Shown here: positions 16,984-22,481 of the stretch, in pieces
Numbering within the stretch: position 1 is the stretch's first letter
Layout of the letters: each line of letters opens with the position of its first letter
Assembly: GCA_958413765.1 (NCBI GenBank)
Contig: CATYVH010000031.1
Location: 1 to 22,481, forward strand
Length of the DNA stretch: 22,481 bases
Source: an uncultured Collinsella sp.
GTDB taxonomy: Bacteria; Actinomycetota; Coriobacteriia; Coriobacteriales; Coriobacteriaceae
Direction: 5' to 3'
Position numbers and translations under genes: made by a program
The notes under the pieces: model-generated
Told to the model about the DNA's origin: nothing
What the model saw: only the letters and a program-made list of their open reading frames with translations
Database searches by the model: none

Positions 16984-17400
16984 CTATAGGTCGCTACCCG
17001 TACCTAGCAGCTTGCGCATGACTTGCTCGGGGTTGACCGAGCCGTCGCGCGGGGCCAGGGCGGTGATCTTCTTTTGCATCTTGTACTCGTGCAGCTCGTC
17101 CTCGAGCTGGCGCACGCGAGCACGGAGCTTTTCATTCTCGCGCTCGCGCTCCTCGGCACGCTCCTTCATATCGAGGATGCGCACCACGCCGGCAAGGTTG
17201 ATACCCTCGTCGGTCAGTTGGTTGATGAGCTCCAGGCGCTCGATATCGGCACGCGAATACAGGCGCGTGTTGCCGCCCGAGCGCTGGGGGTTCACCAGGC
17301 CCTTGGACTCGTAGACGCGCAGAGTCTGCGGATGCATGCCGGTCAGCTCGGCCGCCACGCTGATCATGTACAGCGGTTTGTTCCTATTGTCCTCGGCCAT
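16984..17400 (-). CDS. hspR: Heat-shock repressor HspR (MerR family)
   Basis: A 138-aa MerR-type regulator that in actinobacteria binds HAIR operators and represses dnaK and clpB, with DnaK as corepressor. The N-terminal winged helix (about 10-80) reads YMISVAAELTGMHPQTLRVY, with the NTRLY wing motif typical of HspR. A long charged coiled coil follows (about 80-115), then a C-terminal tail. It is last in the dnaK-grpE-dnaJ-hspR operon, 72 bases after dnaJ, giving feedback control. A short GC hairpin (GCCCGC-N4-GCGGGC, near 17441-17456) lies in that gap but lacks a U tract. Likely targets are the matched operators at 12148-12174 and 21393-21419. Confidence 0.93.
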   Translation of the reverse strand: MAEDNRNKPLYMISVAAELTGMHPQTLRVYESKGLVNPQRSGGNTRLYSRADIERLELINQLTDEGINLAGVVRILDMKERAEERERENEKLRARVRQLEDELHEYKMQKKITALAPRDGSVNPEQVMRKLLGTGSDL

Positions 17401-17472
17401 GCTACCTGACCCCTTTCCGTCTCGTTATCGTCCATCATAAGCCCGCGGGCGCGGGCGTGCGCCACGACCGCC

Positions 17473-18438
17473 CTAGTACGTCGCCTTGTAACGGTTGACC
17501 TTCTCGCGATAGTCGCGCGTGTCGGCCTCGCGCAGCTTGGTCATGGCATCGCGCTCGTCATCGGATAGGTTCGTGGGGACCTGCACCTTGATCTCGACGA
17601 GCAGCGCGCCCGTACGGCCACGGTGCTTAACGTCGGGCGCTCCCATCTCCTTAAAGCGGAACTTCTTGCCCGTCTGGGTACCCGCGGGCACTTTCAAACG
17701 GACCGTCGCACCGCCGGGCGTAGGCACGTCCACCGTGCAGCCGAGCGCCGCCTCGTAGACCGAGACCGGTACCTCCATGGTCACGTCGGCGCCTTTGCGC
17801 TTAAACAGCGGGTGCTCCTCCACATGCGTGGTCACGACCAGGTCGCCGCGCTCGCCACCCGCAACGCCATACTCGCCGCGACGCTTGTAGCGTAGCTTGC
17901 CGCCGTCGACCGCGCCCGCGGGCACCGAGACCGTGATCGTCTGCTGCTCGCCTGTCGAGGGAATGCGATAGGTGACCTTGTGCGTCACGCCGCGAAACGC
18001 GTCCTCGGCCGTCACATCGACGGTCAGCGATAGGTCGCCGCCCTTGCGAGCGCGGCTGCGACCCGCGCCGGCACCGGCAGCGCCCGCAGCCCCGGCAAAG
18101 CCCGAGCCCCAATCGCTACCCCAGGCGCCGTTGCCGCTAAAGATGCTGTCGAAGATATCGCCCCAGCCGCTGGCGCCCGCGCCGGCACCGTAGCCGCCGC
18201 CATACGCGCCGCCCGCGCCCGGCATGCCGCCGAACATGAGCATCTGGTCGTACTCTTTGCGCTTCTTCTCGTCCGAAAGCGTCTCGTAGGCCTCGCTGAT
18301 CTCCTTGAACTTGGCCTCGTCGCCGCCGGCATCGGGGTGATATTTTTGCGCGAGCTTGCGAAACGCGCTCTTGATCTCTTTGTCGGAGGCGCTCTTGGAT
18401 ACGCCCAGGATGTCATAGAAGGTTTTGCCTGCAGCCAT
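17473..18438 (-). CDS. dnaJ: DnaJ-family co-chaperone lacking the zinc-finger domain (type II)
   Basis: A 321-aa Hsp40 that stimulates DnaK ATPase and delivers substrates. The J domain (5-68) has the essential HPD at 34-36. A Gly/Phe/Ala-rich linker with many GA and GG runs spans about 69-130. Two beta-rich C-terminal substrate-binding domains follow (about 133-300). The four CxxCxGxG zinc-binding repeats of classical DnaJ are absent; there is only one Cys in the protein. It is therefore CbpA/DnaJB-like. AGGAGAGGAG precedes the start. It follows grpE after 107 bases that contain a strong hairpin (18511-18540), so expression may be lower than that of dnaK and grpE. Confidence 0.93.
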   Translation of the reverse strand: MAAGKTFYDILGVSKSASDKEIKSAFRKLAQKYHPDAGGDEAKFKEISEAYETLSDEKKRKEYDQMLMFGGMPGAGGAYGGGYGAGAGASGWGDIFDSIFSGNGAWGSDWGSGFAGAAGAAGAGAGRSRARKGGDLSLTVDVTAEDAFRGVTHKVTYRIPSTGEQQTITVSVPAGAVDGGKLRYKRRGEYGVAGGERGDLVVTTHVEEHPLFKRKGADVTMEVPVSVYEAALGCTVDVPTPGGATVRLKVPAGTQTGKKFRFKEMGAPDVKHRGRTGALLVEIKVQVPTNLSDDERDAMTKLREADTRDYREKVNRYKATY

Positions 18439-18510
18439 CGTAGCTCCTCTCCTGTTTCATCCGCCGCACAGCGGGCGGCGGTTCATGCTTTCATATGGCA
18501 CTAGGCCAGA

Positions 18511-18540
18511 AAGGGCCCCGGGTGTTGCCCCGGGGCCCTT
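18511..18540 (-). terminator. Intra-operon GC hairpin (attenuator-like) between grpE and dnaJ
   Basis: Perfect 12-bp arms AAGGGCCCCGGG (18511-18522) and CCCGGGGCCCTT (18529-18540) have a 6-base loop. It begins 5 bases after the grpE stop on the minus strand, with only TTTCTGG following, so termination would be partial. Confidence 0.65.
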
Positions 18541-18545
18541 CTCAA

Positions 18546-19388
18546 TTACTCCTCGGTGCTCTCGGCCGTATCGGCCGCGGCATCCTCGGGCGCCGCTTCG
18601 GGCTCCGGTGCGGGGCGCTTCTCGCCACCGTAGGTCACCGTCACCATCGCGGAACGCAGGATGCGATCCGCCATGCGGTAGCCCTTCTGGTACACGTCGT
18701 TGACGGTCTCGTCGTACTGCGATGCGTCCTCGACGCGACCCACGGCCTGGTGCTCGAGCGGATCGAACGCCTCACCCTTGGGATCGATGGGCTCAACGCC
18801 CTCGTGCGCAAACACATCGAGCAGCTTGGCATGCACCGCGTCGACGCCATCGACGAACTGCTTAAAATCGTCGGAAAGCTCCTGGCTACGGGCATGGTCG
18901 ATCGCGCGCTCGATATCGTCAACCACCGGCAACAGCGCGGTGACAAGCTTCTCGGTCGCGCGCTCGCGCTCGGCGATACGCTCGTTGGCAGTGCGGCGAC
19001 GGAAGTTCTCCCAGTCGGCCTGCAGACGGGCGGTACGCTCGGTGGCGTCCTTTGCCTTGTCCTCGGCGGCCTTCTGGGCCTCTGCCGCAGCATCGAGCTC
19101 GCTGCGCACGTCGGCAAGCTCCTTTTGGGCCTGCTCGAACTTGAGCTTAAAGTCGTTGTCGGCGGCTTCCTCACCGGCGCGGATAGCGGCTTCCACCATC
19201 TCGTCCTCGGTCATCGTCGCCTCCTTGTTGGAATCCTCTACCTGGTTCTCGGCAGCCTCGGCGGCCTCGGCCTCGTTGGCCTCGGTATCGTCGACGGCCT
19301 CTACGGGAATCTTCACGTCCTTCTCCTCAGAGTCAACGGGGGCGGCGCCAGCGGCGGCCGCCTCCGTGCGAGCTTTACGGGCGGACAT
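18546..19388 (-). CDS. grpE: Nucleotide exchange factor GrpE
   Basis: A 280-aa GrpE that releases ADP from DnaK. The long helical dimerisation part is at about 75-165, ending in LQADWENFRRRTANER, a typical GrpE signature. The beta domain that contacts DnaK follows (about 215-255), including the family motif HQAV and VYQKGYRMADRILRSAMV. It is longer than the usual 190-210 residues because of an acidic, Ala/Glu-rich N-terminal extension (1-70) and an acidic tail (257-280). Its ATG comes 2 bases after the dnaK stop, so translation is probably coupled. Confidence 0.96.
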   Translation of the reverse strand: MSARKARTEAAAAGAAPVDSEEKDVKIPVEAVDDTEANEAEAAEAAENQVEDSNKEATMTEDEMVEAAIRAGEEAADNDFKLKFEQAQKELADVRSELDAAAEAQKAAEDKAKDATERTARLQADWENFRRRTANERIAERERATEKLVTALLPVVDDIERAIDHARSQELSDDFKQFVDGVDAVHAKLLDVFAHEGVEPIDPKGEAFDPLEHQAVGRVEDASQYDETVNDVYQKGYRMADRILRSAMVTVTYGGEKRPAPEPEAAPEDAAADTAESTEE

Positions 19389-19390
19389 GA

Positions 19391-21283
<1,893 letters not shown>

Positions 21284-21392
21284 TAGAAATTCCCTCTCTC
21301 TTTTGCGTTCGCGCCGCCTCGACGATCTGTCGCGCGGCGCTTCGGCTTGTCTTTCAGGATGTAGTGTATCCCCTTATGGGCCGGAATATACA

Positions 21393-21419
21393 AAATCTAA
21401 GTCAATTCATATAAGATTT
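21393..21419. promoter_or_regulatory. HspR operator (HAIR-like) upstream of dnaK
   Basis: The same 27-bp element as before clpB: AAATCTAAGT-N7-TATAAGATTT, with all 20 arm bases identical and only the N7 differing. On the minus strand it is followed, as at clpB, by a TATATT -10-like box about 12 bases later. The operator ends 136 bases upstream of the dnaK ATG. Confidence 0.82.
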
Positions 21420-21558
21420 CTTATTGTTGAGAGTTTAGGTTCTTAAATGCGCAGGTAGATGCGCTGAATGAGTTCTCGGCAAATCTATTGAGATCTATGT
21501 AGAGATGGCTGAGGTTTGCGTCCGGAGGTGCCTGGGGGCCGTCTTGCGGCAAGCTCAT

Positions 21559-21744
21559 CCCGGTTTGAGCGTGGATTCCGGGTCGCAGTTTCCGCAACCA
21601 GAGCCTTCGGGAAAATACATCCCAATCTGAGCGAAAATTCCGGGATGCAGTTTCCGCCGGGCGGTCCATCCGGAAACTGCGCCCCGGTTTTCGGCCAAAT
21701 AACGGGATGCCCTTTCCGCAGGCGCGCTCAATAGCTCAATATTT
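21559..21744. repeat. Three tandem 62-bp units upstream of the dnaK operator
   Basis: Units begin at 21559, 21621 and 21683, exactly 62 bp apart. The first 37 bases of each align without gaps: 29/37 identical between units 1 and 2, 25/37 between 2 and 3. All three share CCC at the start, CGGG at 21-24 and TTTCCGC at 31-37. The tails are diverged, and unit 2 ends with an inverted CGGAAACTGC. No ribosome site or start suggests coding. Confidence 0.7.
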
Positions 21745-21852
21745 CAAGTCACCTTTAGCTAACATTTTCGCAGCTCAACGGCCCCACCTGCGCGTTTTTT
21801 AGTAAACCTTGGCATACTCGGCGAACGGTATGAAGATGCCGGCCAGAGGGTA

Positions 21853-21880
21853 TTGCAAACGGTCGCTCCCGTGGTATGTT
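21853..21880 (+). promoter_or_regulatory. Likely promoter of the ferredoxin gene
   Basis: TTGCAA (21853-21858), a 16-bp spacer and TATGTT (21875-21880) resemble a housekeeping sigma promoter 61 bases before the ferredoxin start. The region between dnaK and ferredoxin holds no other gene. Confidence 0.5.
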
Positions 21881-21941
21881 TTTGCCCGAATCAAACCGGC
21901 GCGCATCGCCTGTAGCGTCGGTCAACAGAGAGGAAACTACC

Positions 21942-22127
21942 ATGGCTCATCCCGTAATTGATGCCGACGAGTGCATCGCTTGTGGCGTTTGCGTCGACTC
22001 CTGCCCCGCTGGCGTTCTGGAGCTCCAGGACGTCGCTACCGTCGCCGACGAGGACTCCTGCGTCGCCTGTGGCGCTTGCCAGGACGCTTGCCCCGCTGGC
22101 GCGATCACCGAGATCGTCGAGGAGTAA
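21942..22127 (+). CDS. 2[4Fe-4S] ferredoxin (clostridial type)
   Basis: A 61-aa cytoplasmic electron carrier, a normal length for the family. Two CxxCxxCxxxCP motifs bind two [4Fe-4S] clusters: C11, C14, C17, C21 and C40, C43, C46, C50. Low-potential carriers of this type serve pyruvate:ferredoxin oxidoreductase, hydrogenases and related anaerobic enzymes. The ATG at 21942 is chosen because GAGAGG lies 8 bases upstream and the protein then starts just before the first motif; an in-frame start at 21876 would add a non-conserved leader. It is monocistronic, with its own promoter and a strong terminator. It is a plausible partner of the oxidoreductase at 1088-3865, but this is unproven. Confidence 0.95.
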   Translation: MAHPVIDADECIACGVCVDSCPAGVLELQDVATVADEDSCVACGACQDACPAGAITEIVEE

Positions 22128-22162
22128 CAACTCCCCCACTTGCACACTCAAAAGTACACCGT

Positions 22163-22212
22163 GCACAAAAAAGGAGGCTTCCGCATCGCCGCGGAGGCCT
22201 CCTTTTTTGTGC
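22163..22212. terminator. Bidirectional rho-independent terminator after ferredoxin
   Basis: 22-bp arms (22163-22184 and 22191-22212) have a single mismatch, which pairs as G-U in one transcript, and run into A6 and T6 tracts on either side. It serves the ferredoxin gene and could also stop the convergent minus-strand gene. Confidence 0.92.
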
Positions 22213-22257
22213 GGATAACCAATTAGGCACCGTCGCAGGTTGAGCTCACGTCAGCGA

Positions 22258-22355
22258 AAACGTCCCTAAGCGAGCAAGGTGACGTGAAAGAGGAGGGAAG
22301 CGTACTTTGGTACGCGACCGACGATTGAACGTCAGATTGCCGCTTAGGGACGTTT
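22258..22355. repeat. 98-bp nested palindrome of the GGGACGTT type
   Basis: Outer arms AAACGTCCCTAAGCG (22258-22272) and the perfect reverse complement at 22341-22355 enclose a second, imperfect pair (TGACGT at 22280-22285, ACGTCA at 22329-22334) and a central hairpin GCGTAC-TTTG-GTACGC (22300-22315). It sits 10 bases beyond the stop codon of the leftward gene. TTAGGGACGTT in the right arm also occurs at 417-427. Confidence 0.8.
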
Positions 22356-22365
22356 GCAGCATCGG

Positions 22366-22481
22366 CTACGACAGATCGTCCTCGTAGGGCATCAGGTCTG
22401 CCAAATAGCCTTTCTCCTTGAGCATGGCCTCGATCTCGTCGAGGGTTTGCTCATCCTCTGCCGCAATGCGATGGAAGTGAT
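22366..22481 (-). CDS. C-terminal 37 residues of an unrecognised gene, partial
   Basis: Reading leftward, an open frame enters from the right edge and ends at TAG (22368-22366). The tail reads HFHRIAAEDEQTLDEIEAML, then KEKGYLADLMPYEDDLS: a charged helix followed by an acidic end. The codon pattern is that of a real high-GC gene. The fragment is too short to assign a family. Confidence 0.6.
   Translation of the reverse strand, partial: HFHRIAAEDEQTLDEIEAMLKEKGYLADLMPYEDDLS

Noticed and set aside
21421..21669. Minus-strand 82-codon frame upstream of dnaK
   Set aside because: It covers the HspR-side leader and the 62-bp units, has no ribosome site, and its product only reflects the repeats.

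Overview
The window looks like chromosomal DNA from a high-GC, anaerobic gut actinobacterium of the Coriobacteriia, most likely Collinsella or a close relative. This is inferred from: the actinobacterial heat-shock order dnaK-grpE-dnaJ-hspR; a clostridial-type 2[4Fe-4S] ferredoxin; an iron-sulfur-rich FAD oxidoreductase; a [NiFe]-hydrogenase maturation gene; a mannose-type PTS gene; and a hydratase of the aconitase superfamily. No 16S gene or other species-level marker is present.

Layout. Positions 1-94 hold the start of a PTS EIIA gene (minus). Then come hypA and a 925-aa multi-cluster FAD/NAD(P) oxidoreductase (both minus). Divergent from the oxidoreductase are a TetR regulator and a nine-helix DUF5692-type membrane protein (both plus); the shared promoter carries two 15-bp palindromes with the same core. 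The membrane-protein gene has an in-frame TAG six codons after its best start. Next are an acidic, membrane-anchored protein of unknown function (plus), an AAA/DUF4143 ATPase (minus) with a 60-bp palindrome over its putative -10 box, a 64-aa Pro/Lys-rich protein (minus) and clpB (minus). From 12.2 to 14.3 kb, two orphan membrane-anchored genes sit among hairpin repeats. Then come the hydratase (minus), another group of palindromes, and the dnaK-grpE-dnaJ-hspR operon (transcribed minus, 21283 to 16984). The window closes with a long repeat-bearing leader, a ferredoxin gene (plus), a large nested palindrome and the 3' end of an unrecognised minus gene.

How it fits together. DnaK/GrpE/DnaJ and ClpB form a disaggregation system. 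HspR is expected to repress both clpB and the dnaK operon. Both promoters carry the same 27-bp operator, AAATCTAAGT-N7-TATAAGATTT, with the 7-N7-7 spacing of the actinobacterial HAIR element but different bases. The TetR, oxidoreductase and DUF5692 genes look like one regulated redox module of unknown substrate.

The most unusual content is intergenic. There are at least five kinds of palindromic or tandem repeat: three AAAGGGGACAGGCACCTTT hairpins with compensatory base changes; GTCCCC-containing palindromes; a three-unit hairpin array of about 80-bp period before clpB; a three-unit 62-bp array before dnaK; and single long inverted repeats. No transposase, tRNA, rRNA or CRISPR array was found.
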